NCBI RefSeq assembly: GCF_003012915.1
Contig: NZ_CP027770.1
Span: forward strand, 1,612,001 to 1,676,000
Direction of reading: 5' to 3'
Origin: Staphylococcus felis
GTDB taxonomy: Bacteria; Bacillota; Bacilli; Staphylococcales; Staphylococcaceae
Length of the DNA stretch: 64,000 bases
In this document: in pieces, positions 16,567 through 23,912 of the stretch
Position numbering within the stretch: position 1 is the first letter of the stretch
Layout of the letters: each line of letters begins with the position of its first letter
Made by a program: the position numbers and the translations under genes
The notes under the pieces: generated by a model
What the model was told of the DNA's origin: nothing
The model's database searches: none
Seen by the model: only the letters and a program-made list of their open reading frames with translations

Positions 16567-17871
16567 ATGTACAGTAAAAAACAACCTATTGTATTTTATA
16601 TTGGACTTTTTTTGACTACCACTTTAATTGGTAGTCTATTGTTATATCTTCCTTGGACAGGCCAAAAACATACTCATTTTATTGATGCACTCTATGTAGC
16701 AACAAGTGCGTTTACAGTAACTGGATTGTCGACAGTAGATATTTCTAGTCAATTTAATATATTCGGCCAAACCGTTATTATGCTATTGATTCAAATTGGG
16801 GGTATGGGTATAGTTGCGGTGTCTATGTTTGCGTTAAAAATATCTCAAAAACATATTTCAATACACGGTCATCAACTTTTACAACTTGAACTGAATACAG
16901 ACGATATTAATAGCGTCACTGACTTTGCTAAATTTATTTTAATCTTTAATATCCTATTCGAATCATTAGGTACATTTATTTTATCTTTTGTTTTTATACC
17001 GGAATTGGGATTGTCTAAAGGTTTGTTCACTAGTTTATTCACTTCAATTTCAGCATTAAACAATGCTGGTTTTTCATTATTCTCTGATAATCTTGTGAGT
17101 TACGCTCATGATCCTGTCGTGAATTTAATGGTTGCTTTTCTCATTGTCGTAGGTGGTGTGGGGTATGTGGTTTTAATAGACGTTATTACAACACCTTCTA
17201 TTAAACGATTGCAACTTCATACTAAAGTGACTTTATCTGTTACTTTCATACTTATCGTGATAGGTTTTGTAATGTTCTTTTTATTAGAACACGACAACAC
17301 TTTAAAGGGTATGTCAATATCTGATCAACTTTTAGCCTCTTTTTTCCAATCTGTTACCACGCGTACAGCTGGATTTAATACGATTGATTTTAGTCATCTT
17401 GCTCCTGGTACTTTGCTATTTACAATGCTTTTAATGTTTATCGGAGCAGGACCAATTAGTGCAGCAGGGGGGATTAAAGTAACAACTTTTGCACTCGCAA
17501 CGATATACGTTATTACGTCTTTAAAAGGACATGAACATGCACATCTATTTAAACGTTCAATTCCGAAAAAACAAATGCAAAAAGCAGTTGCAATTACATT
17601 GTCAGCGTTTTCTTTTGTGATACTTATGACCTTAGGTGTAGCTGCGTCACAACCTAACATGAGATTTGAAGATATTTCATTTGAAGTTGTGTCAGCTTTT
17701 GGTACTGTTGGTTTATCAACGGGGATTTCTTCTGAGTATGGATCCTTTGCCAAAGTTATTATTATTATTTCAATGATAGCAGGTAAGATAGGGGTATTAA
17801 CTTTGCTCGGATTATTGCAAAGAAAAACGAGAGAGACTTATCATTATGCCAAAGGGAATTTATATTTATAA
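16567..17871 (+). CDS. Potassium uptake transporter, TrkH/KtrB family
   Basis: This 434-residue membrane protein has four repeated M1-P-M2 units. Each has a selectivity-filter glycine: TVTGLST, NNAGFSL, RTAGFNT and GTVGLST. The third unit is followed by GPISAAGGIK, the gating-loop segment. These are the features of Ktr/Trk K+ channels, which need a cytosolic RCK-domain partner (KtrA/C), not seen here. I chose ATG 16567, which has CCGAGG upstream and gives MYSKKQP, over an upstream ATG at 16534. The gene stands alone with a strong terminator. Confidence 0.9.
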   Translation: MYSKKQPIVFYIGLFLTTTLIGSLLLYLPWTGQKHTHFIDALYVATSAFTVTGLSTVDISSQFNIFGQTVIMLLIQIGGMGIVAVSMFALKISQKHISIHGHQLLQLELNTDDINSVTDFAKFILIFNILFESLGTFILSFVFIPELGLSKGLFTSLFTSISALNNAGFSLFSDNLVSYAHDPVVNLMVAFLIVVGGVGYVVLIDVITTPSIKRLQLHTKVTLSVTFILIVIGFVMFFLLEHDNTLKGMSISDQLLASFFQSVTTRTAGFNTIDFSHLAPGTLLFTMLLMFIGAGPISAAGGIKVTTFALATIYVITSLKGHEHAHLFKRSIPKKQMQKAVAITLSAFSFVILMTLGVAASQPNMRFEDISFEVVSAFGTVGLSTGISSEYGSFAKVIIIISMIAGKIGVLTLLGLLQRKTRETYHYAKGNLYL

Positions 17872-17895
17872 AAATGTCTATGGTCATTCTAAAAA

Positions 17896-17949
17896 GATAA
17901 CGGTTGAAAACACAAAGCAATTCACCTTTGTGCTTTCAACCGTTTTTAT
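17896..17949. terminator. Bidirectional terminator between KtrB-type and VOC genes
   Basis: AACGGTTGAAAACACAAAG pairs with CTTTGTGCTTTCAACCGTT, with A-rich sequence before and T-rich sequence after, serving two converging genes. Confidence 0.85.
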
Positions 17950-17965
17950 AAATAGATTGCTCGTA

Positions 17966-18406
17966 TTATTTAGTTTCACTATAGCCATGCAACATCCAAC
18001 GAATGCCGTATTTATCAATGATTACTCCCATTTTACCACCCCAAAATTGTGGCTCAAAAGGCATTTCAATTTGAATAGACTCATGATGCTTTAATCGTTC
18101 ATACAAAGCTTCGATATTGTCGGCATCTTCAGAAGCGTCAATATTATATTCTAACATAAGAGAAATAACGCCATTAATTGCTGCTTCTTTGCCAAAAGCG
18201 TCAGCTGCATACAATGTTGTGTTCAAAATTTTAAATTCAGCATGCATTGTTGCTTCATCTGCTTTTTCTGCTGCAACGTTAAAATGACTAGCTTGTTCTT
18301 TATTCAAGGGTAATCGTTTGATATCTGTTGCACCAAATAAATCTTCGTAATACTTGAGTGCCTCTTTTGTATTTTGAAATGCAATATATGGCTTGAGTGT
18401 TGTCAT
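17966..18406 (-). CDS. VOC-family (PhnB/glyoxalase-like) protein
   Basis: This 146-residue protein has the two-half vicinal-oxygen-chelate fold. It starts TTLKPYIAFQNTKEALKYYEDLFGA, typical of PhnB-like proteins, and ends GVIIDKYGIRWMLHGY. Members include metal-dependent dioxygenases, resistance proteins and many of unknown role. The ATG at 18406 has GGAGGGAG upstream, and a longer upstream frame is not supported. It converges with the K+ transporter gene over a shared terminator. Confidence 0.8.
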   Translation of the reverse strand: MTTLKPYIAFQNTKEALKYYEDLFGATDIKRLPLNKEQASHFNVAAEKADEATMHAEFKILNTTLYAADAFGKEAAINGVISLMLEYNIDASEDADNIEALYERLKHHESIQIEMPFEPQFWGGKMGVIIDKYGIRWMLHGYSETK

Positions 18407-18465
18407 TAATCTCCCTCCAATTGATTTGTTATATATACAACTATACATTAAAAGTAAGCCAAAAA

Positions 18466-18542
18466 CATATAGTAGTGCTTGTATATGGTAAAAATTGGAA
18501 AAGAGAAAGGTATGAGAGGGAGTTAACAAGCACTACTATGAG
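18466..18542 (-). terminator. Long-loop hairpin downstream of the 22-residue peptide gene
   Basis: On the minus strand ATAGTAGTGCTTGT and ACAAGCACTACTAT form a perfect 14-bp stem around about 44 bases, followed by ATGTTTTTGG. The loop holds pyrimidine-rich tracts (CTCCCTCTC, CCTTTCTC) able to pair with a GGAGG-type ribosome site. Confidence 0.5.
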
Positions 18543-18560
18543 AAGGAATTATGATACATT

Positions 18561-18629
18561 TTATTTTTTATTATTAAATGTATCATTGAAGAACTCAATT
18601 GACTTTTTTAAAAGTGCTAAAATAAGCAT
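18561..18629 (-). CDS. 22-residue peptide, toxin-like or PSM-like
   Basis: A very short frame, MLILALLKKSIEFFNDTFNNKK, follows a strong GGAGG ribosome site 8 bases upstream. The peptide is hydrophobic at the N-terminus and basic at the C-terminus (KK). This fits either a short alpha-type PSM or a type I toxin peptide. A hairpin (GATACATTT / AAATGTATC) overlaps its 3' end, and a second longer hairpin with a U-tract follows. No homologue is recognised, and coding status rests on the ribosome site and composition. Confidence 0.45.
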   Translation of the reverse strand: MLILALLKKSIEFFNDTFNNKK

Positions 18630-18922
18630 ATCAATGACCTCCTTCACTTTTTCTACCTCTATAGTAATATGAATGAGATAACTTGCGTATAGTCATGCCA
18701 AATTTATAAATTTAAGTGCGTAATTGTTTTGAATCCACAATAAACTGACACTAAGGCAATCTCATATGTGATGAGATGTGAGCAATTAACTAACAAATGT
18801 ATCTTTAATATTTCCTCAAGAGAGTAAATTTATGAACATAGTGTTAAATGTGTATATTTTTTTGAATGATTTATTGATTTGTAACGGAATTTTCGGTATA
18901 ATCAATTTTGTGTTCAAAATAT

Positions 18923-18996
18923 GTCCTGGTAGCTCAGCTGGATAGAGCAATGGCCTTCTAAGCCATCGGTCGGGGGTTCGAATCCCTCCCAGGACG
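18923..18996 (+). tRNA. tRNA-Arg (anticodon UCU)
   Basis: The 74-base cloverleaf has acceptor arms GTCCTGG / CCAGGAC, a D-loop with AGCTCAGCTGGATAGAGC, anticodon loop CTTCTAA (anticodon TCT) and T-loop GGTTCGAATCC. CCA is not encoded. It reads AGA codons, which are frequent in this genome. A decayed integrase gene lies 100 bases downstream. Confidence 0.97.
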
Positions 18997-19035
18997 CTAA
19001 TTACTGAAAATTAAACACGTTTCAAAATCTGTACT

Positions 19036-19066
19036 GAACCCCATAACGACGGGGTTCTTTTTATTT
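19036..19066 (+). terminator. Terminator of the tRNA-Arg gene
   Basis: GAACCCC pairs with GGGGTTC around an 8-base loop and is followed by TTTTTATTTT. Confidence 0.85.
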
Positions 19067-19100
19067 TATCTATCAATAAAACACTATAGAAAACTAATTT

Positions 19101-19288
19101 TTAGGGACCCAGATCCCGAGCAATTATAATAAGTGCCGCTTTTTCATTTTCTTCTTTATAAGTTTCTTCCAACAAATGTGAATACACTTCAGTTGTAACC
19201 GAAATGTTTTTATGGCCTAACGACGTATTGATAACGAAACTCCTGATTCTGTCCCCTCGGAAAGCGAAGTCATACCATGCAAATCTTT
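19101..19288 (-). pseudogene. Remnant of a phage-type tyrosine integrase (C-terminus)
   Basis: The minus strand encodes LGHKNISVTTEVYSHLLEE and a tail ending in ARDLGP and TAA at 19101. It holds the LGH motif and the nucleophile tyrosine (VYSH) of phage and island integrases. Upstream, in another frame, DLHGMTS and ESGVSL correspond to the usual LRHTHAS-LLESGVS segment, so at least one frameshift and small deletions have occurred, and the rest of the gene is absent. It sits beside tRNA-Arg(UCU), in the usual place of an integrase next to its attachment site. Confidence 0.8.
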
Positions 19289-19296
19289 ATCATAAG

Positions 19297-19363
19297 AAGC
19301 ACTAAAACGTATTTTATTAAAAATCATCTTAGTGCTATTTATTTTGGGATGTATGTCATAGTC
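19297..19363 (+). repeat. Dispersed intergenic repeat, copy C (partial)
   Basis: It contains an AATCATCTTAG block and a TTTTGGGATGTATGTC end related to the right half of copy A at 5956-6017. AGCACTA and TAGTGCT form a short inverted repeat within it. The left half is missing or replaced by the integrase remnant. Confidence 0.5.
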
Positions 19364-19540
19364 TCTATCCCGATTTAAACGGATTTGCTAGTTTTGATAG
19401 TCATGATTAGATCGGTTTATATCACTGGATTAAATATTTTTTAACTTGAATTAGCGTTTTATTCCTATAAGAGAATGGGTAACGGCAGATTACGTACTAT
19501 TATATGTGATGTAATTGGCTTGTATACGACACTTAGGCAT

Positions 19541-19578
19541 CATAACCGTCGATAAAAGTAATATTTTTTACAGTTATG
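19541..19578 (+). promoter_or_regulatory. Inverted repeat, candidate AgrA-type operator of PSM-beta genes
   Basis: CATAACCGT and ACAGTTATG are inverted repeats with one mismatch, 20 bases apart, about 130 bases before the first PSM-beta gene. Arm sequence and spacing resemble the pair at 16187-16227, upstream of the other PSM gene. Confidence 0.4.
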
Positions 19579-19708
19579 TACGAATAATGACGAGTTTAGA
19601 ACTAGATCACACATAAGTTGCGAAGTTCGATATATTAGATTTAACAAAACAAAGCAAACAGATTTGCATAATGTTTTGTATATTATAAAAGTTAAGGAGT
19701 GTATTTAG

Positions 19709-19840
19709 ATGTCAGGTTTAATTGATGCAATCAAAACTACAGTAGAAGCAGGACTTAACGGTGAATGGGCAGATATGGGATTAGGTATTGCTGAGATTGT
19801 AGCAAAAGGTATCGAAGCAATCTCAGGTTTCTTTGGATAA
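19709..19840 (+). CDS. Beta-class phenol-soluble modulin, copy 1
   Basis: This 43-residue peptide starts MSGLIDAIKTTVEAGL and ends ISGFFG. It belongs to the staphylococcal haemolytic/PSM-beta family of about 44 residues: no signal peptide, long amphipathic C-terminal helix, overall acidic. PSM-betas promote biofilm structuring and spread, are weakly cytolytic, and are exported by Pmt under agr control. AAGGAG lies 9 bases before the ATG. It is the first of three tandem genes. Copy 1 differs from copies 2 and 3 mainly in its C-terminal half. Confidence 0.92.
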   Translation: MSGLIDAIKTTVEAGLNGEWADMGLGIAEIVAKGIEAISGFFG

Positions 19841-19879
19841 TTACAGTAAATTAAACTTAAACGAATAGGGGTGTAGAGA

Positions 19880-20011
19880 ATGTCAGATTTAATTAATGCA
19901 ATCAAAACTACAGTAGAAGCAGGACTTAATGGTGAATGGACAGATATGGGATTTGGAATTGCTGATATCGTAGCAAAAGGTATCGACGTTATCTTAGGTT
20001 TCTTTGGATAA
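19880..20011 (+). CDS. Beta-class phenol-soluble modulin, copy 2
   Basis: This 43-residue peptide starts MSDLINAIKTTVEAGL and ends VILGFFG. It shares most residues with copy 1 and differs from copy 3 at only two positions (S2 against A2, L40 against S40). The ribosome site region AGGGGTGTAGAGA is repeated before each copy, so the array grew by tandem duplication of gene plus leader. It should be cotranscribed with the other two. Confidence 0.92.
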   Translation: MSDLINAIKTTVEAGLNGEWTDMGFGIADIVAKGIDVILGFFG

Positions 20012-20049
20012 TTATAATAAATCAAATTAAGCGAATAGAGGTGTAAGAA

Positions 20050-20181
20050 ATGGCAGATTTAATTAATGCAATCAAAACTACAGTAGAAGCAGGACTTAAC
20101 GGTGAATGGACAGATATGGGATTTGGAATTGCTGATATCGTAGCAAAAGGTATCGACGTAATCTCAGGTTTCTTCGGATAA
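20050..20181 (+). CDS. Beta-class phenol-soluble modulin, copy 3
   Basis: This 43-residue peptide starts MADLINAIKTTVEAGL and ends VISGFFG. It is the last of the tandem array and is followed by the only terminator, so the three copies form one operon. Near identity to copy 2 at DNA level over the first 100 bases points to recent duplication or gene conversion. Confidence 0.92.
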   Translation: MADLINAIKTTVEAGLNGEWTDMGFGIADIVAKGIDVISGFFG

Positions 20182-20193
20182 TAAATATGTAAT

Positions 20194-20225
20194 TGGGCCA
20201 TGGCAAGCGCTGTGGCCTTTTTTGT
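20194..20225 (+). terminator. Terminator of the PSM-beta operon
   Basis: GGCCA and TGGCC pair around a short loop, followed by TTTTTTTG. Confidence 0.8.
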
Positions 20226-20348
20226 TTGAAAAGATAATTGATATGACTTATTTATAGTATTTCTATGATATTACATATAAATTATAATGACATATTTTAT
20301 ATTATTTGTTACACTAAATCGATATTAAAATATGTTGGAGATGAAATA

Positions 20349-21038
20349 ATGAGTTACAAAGTGATTCTACTCGATTTTGACGATACGATTGTTGATTTTC
20401 ATGATGCAGAAATCAAAGCATATGCGTACTTAATGGATCAGTATCAAGTTCCAAAACATTTACATAATTATGAGCAATTCAAAGCGATTAATCAAGCACA
20501 TTGGGAAGCATTTCAGCGTGGAGAATTGTCTCGAGAAGAAGTGTTGAGTTTTAGGTTTATCGAGACATTTAAGCATTATAATATGTCTATAGATGGTAAA
20601 AAGGCCGATATGACATTTCGAGAGGGTCTTGCGAATGCCCCTATCAAATTACTTGAAGGTGTCGAGGATTTACTCGCTTATACACAACATCAATTTGTAT
20701 TGGCAATTGTGACAAATGGTGTGAAAGAAACACAACATAAGCGTTTAAATCAAATGAATATCAAGTCAAAAATGCAACACATCTTTATCTCGGATGAACT
20801 AGGTGTTCAAAAACCTAAAGTGGCTTTTTTTGATAAGGTGTTTAATGTGATGTCTGAATATACTAAGAAAGATTTTATGATAGTAGGAGATTCGCTGACT
20901 TCTGATATTCAAGGCGGTATTAATGCTGGCATTGATACGTGTTGGTTTAATCATAGACAACTAGACAATCATTCAGGTATTGAACCGACATACACAATTA
21001 CGCACATTAAAGAATTAGTTGAAATTTTGAAAAAGTAA
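20349..21038 (+). CDS. HAD-family hydrolase, YjjG-type 5'-nucleotidase
   Basis: This 229-residue phosphatase has all four HAD motifs: LLDFDDTIVDF (nucleophile Asp), AIVTNGVKETQ, the lysine in VQKPKVAFF, and IVGDSLTSDIQGG. The YjjG group removes phosphate from pyrimidine nucleoside monophosphates and non-canonical nucleotides, which may be its role here. ATG 20349 follows GGAG. An upstream in-frame ATG at 20265 lacks a ribosome site. The gene is monocistronic, with a terminator shared with the convergent acetyltransferase gene. Confidence 0.85.
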   Translation: MSYKVILLDFDDTIVDFHDAEIKAYAYLMDQYQVPKHLHNYEQFKAINQAHWEAFQRGELSREEVLSFRFIETFKHYNMSIDGKKADMTFREGLANAPIKLLEGVEDLLAYTQHQFVLAIVTNGVKETQHKRLNQMNIKSKMQHIFISDELGVQKPKVAFFDKVFNVMSEYTKKDFMIVGDSLTSDIQGGINAGIDTCWFNHRQLDNHSGIEPTYTITHIKELVEILKK

Positions 21039-21044
21039 TTCAAA

Positions 21045-21100
21045 AAGGTAAGGCATATCATATTAAGCTTTGTGCGTTGAATATTTATGTCTTACCTTAT
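21045..21100. terminator. Bidirectional terminator
   Basis: AAGGTAAGGCATA pairs with TATGTCTTACCTT. A-rich bases before and T-rich bases after let it serve both converging genes. Confidence 0.75.
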
Positions 21101-21128
21101 TTAATCTATTAGTTTTGATGTTAATCGA

Positions 21129-21575
21129 TTACTTTGGATCCCAGACTAATATGTCATGGCCATCATCATTTTTAACTTGAAGGTCTTTAAAGCCATTTTT
21201 AACAAAAAAGTCTTTAGATTCGAATCTAGCAATTGCCTTAATTGGAAGACGATACGATTTAGCAAAATCTAATAGTTTAGAGCCATACCCCTTACCTTGG
21301 TACTTGCCAAGAACTTCTAATTTCCATACGACTAAATAATCTTCATAATCAGGGAAATAAGTCTCTTCAACCTCTCCTTTACGATATAAGGCCATACGTG
21401 CTCCGATTTTTTCTCCAACATAAATACCATAAAAAGGAGATTCGGAGCTAGCATCAATCATTTCTCCGTGCAATTCATCGACCATATATAAATCTTTGTT
21501 ACCAAAGTTTTTTCGGAAGTCTTCAAAAAGCTCCTCTGTCTTGTAGTTGATATCCAAATGTTTAACTTTAGTCAT
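21129..21575 (-). CDS. GNAT-family N-acetyltransferase (YlbP-like)
   Basis: This 148-residue protein has the acetyl-CoA binding motif A of GNAT enzymes in LEVLGKYQGKGYGSKLLDFA and a C-terminal motif IARFESKDFFVKNGF. An orthologous gene precedes bshC and mraZ in staphylococci and bacilli (YlbP). The acceptor is unknown. The ATG at 21575 has AAAGGGGGA upstream. It is divergent from bshC, so the 130 bases between carry both promoters. Confidence 0.85.
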   Translation of the reverse strand: MTKVKHLDINYKTEELFEDFRKNFGNKDLYMVDELHGEMIDASSESPFYGIYVGEKIGARMALYRKGEVEETYFPDYEDYLVVWKLEVLGKYQGKGYGSKLLDFAKSYRLPIKAIARFESKDFFVKNGFKDLQVKNDDGHDILVWDPK

Positions 21576-21706
21576 TTCAATCCCCCTTTACTTATATTAC
21601 TATGATTATAACTTATTTATTTCGATTAATGAAGTAAGCCGTTAAATTGTCAGACGGTAATTGAACAATTATACTTATAAGGAATACGCTTTAAGGAGAA
21701 TTGAAC

Positions 21707-23320
21707 ATGGAGTGTTTAAATATCAAAATAGATGAAAAAGACGAGTTTATTTCAAGGTTAATCAATCAAGATACATCTATTTTACAATTTTATGATTACG
21801 ATCCTAATAGTACTAAAAGTTTTGAAAAACGTATGGATCACCCAAACAACGGCAGAGAAAAAGAAGTAGCTAGAGTGATACGTGAGTATATGTCAGACTT
21901 GAATTTAACTTCTGAACAAAAGCGCGCACTAGATGCGCTCGAGAACGGTGCAAAAGTGGTTATTGGTGGGCAGCAAGCAGGTTTGTTTACAGGCCCGTTA
22001 TACACATTTCATAAAATTATTTCGATGATTGTTAAAGCGAATGAATTGGAAGCATCATTCCATCAGCCTGTTGTCCCTGTTTTTTGGATCGCAGGTGAAG
22101 ATCATGACTTTGATGAAGTCAATCATACGTATGTAATGAGAGAGAGAGAAGGAACTTTAGAAAAAGTTAAGTATCATACATTAGAGCCGCCAGAAACATC
22201 AGTTTCACATTATTACCCTGATAAAGAAGAATTACAAAATGTACTGAAACAGTATTTTAAAATGCTTCCAGAAACATCTCACTCCAAAGTTTTATATACA
22301 CAATTAATGGAAATGATAGAACTATCCGAAAAATGGACGGATTTATTTAAAATGCTAATTCATGAGTGTTTTAAATCGAAAGGTATCTTATTAATTGAGG
22401 CCCAATATGATGCATTAAGAGAAATAGAAAAGCCTATATTCCATCAATTGATTCAAAAACGAGACCAAGTGGATAGAGCGTTTCGTGAGATGCAAAATCA
22501 AACAGCGCAACAAGGACTTCATCGAATGATTGAAACAGATTCAAATACACATTTGTTTTTAGAAGCTGATCAGCAACGTCAATTACTTAAATTTGATGAA
22601 GGTGTATTTAAATTAAGCAAATCTAAGGATAATTATACTGCAGAAGAGCTCTATCGATTGATTGAAGAGGAGCCATATCGTTTTTCTAATAATGTCGTAA
22701 CGCGTCCTTTAATGCAAGAATGGTTATTTAATACGGTGGCTTTTGTAGGAGGACCAAGTGAAATTAAGTATTGGGCAGAGCTTAAGGGTGTGTTTCATTT
22801 GTTTGGTATTGAAATGCCTATTGTGTTACCACGCATGCGTATGACCTATGTAACGTCTAAGGCGCGTAAGTTATTGAGTGACTATCAAGTTTCTCCTTCA
22901 AAAATAATATTAGACGGCATTGATGATGTCAAAGAAGCGTTTATACGTGCAAAGGCATCTGATCAAGTGTTGGATGACATTGATCAAATGATAGAGCAGC
23001 AACAAAAGTTTTATACGAAGCTTAAAAATAATATGTCAGATAGTGAAGACAATGAAAGGTTACTTCAAAAGAATAATCAAATTCAATTGCATCAGTATCG
23101 TTATTTAAAAGAGCGATATTTACGTAATATTGAACGTGAAAGTGAAATAAGTATGCGTCATTTCACGCAGCTTACCCAAACATTACATCCAATGGGAGGA
23201 TTGCAAGAAAGAATATGGAACCCCCTCCAATTATTAAATCAATTTGGGATGCATTTGTTTGTATCCTCCACCTTTCCTCCACTTCGATATACTTTTAACC
23301 AAATCGTTATTCAAATGTAG
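21707..23320 (+). CDS. bshC: Bacillithiol synthesis cysteine-adding enzyme
   Basis: BshC joins cysteine to glucosaminyl-malate in the last step of bacillithiol synthesis, the main low-molecular-weight thiol of staphylococci. The 537-residue protein has the Rossmann-like core start VVIGGQQAGLFTGPLYT and the segment PVFWIAGEDHDFDEVNH, both strongly conserved in this family. A long coiled-coil region near residues 420-490 (QMIEQQQKFYTKLKNN) matches the known dimer helix. I use ATG 21707, with AAGGAG 8 bases upstream, not the TTG two codons before. Gene order before mraZ is conserved. Confidence 0.93.
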   Translation: MECLNIKIDEKDEFISRLINQDTSILQFYDYDPNSTKSFEKRMDHPNNGREKEVARVIREYMSDLNLTSEQKRALDALENGAKVVIGGQQAGLFTGPLYTFHKIISMIVKANELEASFHQPVVPVFWIAGEDHDFDEVNHTYVMREREGTLEKVKYHTLEPPETSVSHYYPDKEELQNVLKQYFKMLPETSHSKVLYTQLMEMIELSEKWTDLFKMLIHECFKSKGILLIEAQYDALREIEKPIFHQLIQKRDQVDRAFREMQNQTAQQGLHRMIETDSNTHLFLEADQQRQLLKFDEGVFKLSKSKDNYTAEELYRLIEEEPYRFSNNVVTRPLMQEWLFNTVAFVGGPSEIKYWAELKGVFHLFGIEMPIVLPRMRMTYVTSKARKLLSDYQVSPSKIILDGIDDVKEAFIRAKASDQVLDDIDQMIEQQQKFYTKLKNNMSDSEDNERLLQKNNQIQLHQYRYLKERYLRNIERESEISMRHFTQLTQTLHPMGGLQERIWNPLQLLNQFGMHLFVSSTFPPLRYTFNQIVIQM

Positions 23321-23335
23321 TTATACCAAGCTTTT

Positions 23336-23372
23336 AGAACAGTTCGAATTTATTCGAACTGTTCTTTTTTTT
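23336..23372 (+). terminator. Terminator of bshC
   Basis: AGAACAGTTCGAAT pairs with ATTCGAACTGTTCT, followed by eight T residues. Confidence 0.9.
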
Positions 23373-23411
23373 GAGTTGAAAAGATAAGTTTATAATATTT
23401 TTACATAATTA

Positions 23412-23435
23412 GTGGAGGATAGTGGGGAGATGTGG
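23412..23435 (+). promoter_or_regulatory. Triple GTGG repeat, candidate MraZ operator
   Basis: GTGG occurs at 23412, 23422 and 23432, exactly 10 bases apart, just before mraZ. MraZ proteins autoregulate by binding direct TGGG-type repeats on one face of the helix with this spacing, so this is probably the dcw operator. Confidence 0.6.
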
Positions 23436-23465
23436 TAAATTATAAATATGGTGAGGTGAAATAAA

Positions 23466-23897
23466 ATGTTCATGGGAGAATTTGAAAATAAACTTGATAC
23501 TAAAGGTCGTATGATTGTTCCGTCGAAGTTTAGACATCAACTTAATGAACGTTTTATTATCACTCGTGGCCTAGACAAGTGTTTATTTGGTTACACATTA
23601 GAAGAATGGCAAACTATCGAAGAAAAAATGAAAACCTTACCTATGACAAAACGGGATGCCCGTAAATTTATGCGTATGTTTTTCTCGGGGGCCATTGAAG
23701 TAGAACTAGATAAGCAAGGCAGAATTAACATTCCAAGTAAGCTAAGAGAATACGCAAACTTAGACAAAGACTGCACAGTAATCGGTGTTTCAAATCGGAT
23801 AGAAATTTGGGATCGTGCGACTTGGAATCATTTTTATGATGAATCTGAAGAGAATTTTGAAGAAATTGCAGAAGATTTAATTGATTTTGATTTTTAA
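23466..23897 (+). CDS. mraZ: Transcriptional regulator and division-cluster leader MraZ
   Basis: MraZ is a ring-forming DNA-binding protein that regulates its own promoter and the division and cell-wall cluster. The 143 residues form two AbrB/MazE-like swapped-hairpin domains. Each has the DXXXR motif: [14 protein letters not shown] at the start and [14 protein letters not shown] in the middle. The ATG has GGTGAGGTGA upstream. The gene opens the cluster and is followed after 15 bases by rsmH. A phased GTGG repeat before it is the likely binding site. Confidence 0.95.
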   Translation: MFMGEFENKLDTKGRMIVPSKFRHQLNERFIITRGLDKCLFGYTLEEWQTIEEKMKTLPMTKRDARKFMRMFFSGAIEVELDKQGRINIPSKLREYANLDKDCTVIGVSNRIEIWDRATWNHFYDESEENFEEIAEDLIDFDF

Positions 23898-23912
23898 TTT
23901 GGAGGGATAACA

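Noticed and set aside
17846..18094. Plus-strand 82-codon frame after the K+ transporter
   Set aside because: It runs through the bidirectional terminator and is antisense to the VOC gene.
18997..19100. Search for a duplicated tRNA 3' end as attachment site next to the integrase remnant
   Set aside because: No second copy of the tRNA-Arg 3' sequence was seen by eye between 19000 and 21000.
19705..20025. Minus-strand open frame with internal repeats over the PSM-beta genes
   Set aside because: It is the antisense shadow of the tandem PSM genes. It has no ribosome site and its repeat only mirrors theirs.
19709..20181. Three regularly spaced near-identical units resembling a repeat or CRISPR-like array
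   Set aside because: Each unit is an intact 43-residue PSM-beta gene with its own ribosome site. Units are about 170 bases, far from CRISPR geometry.
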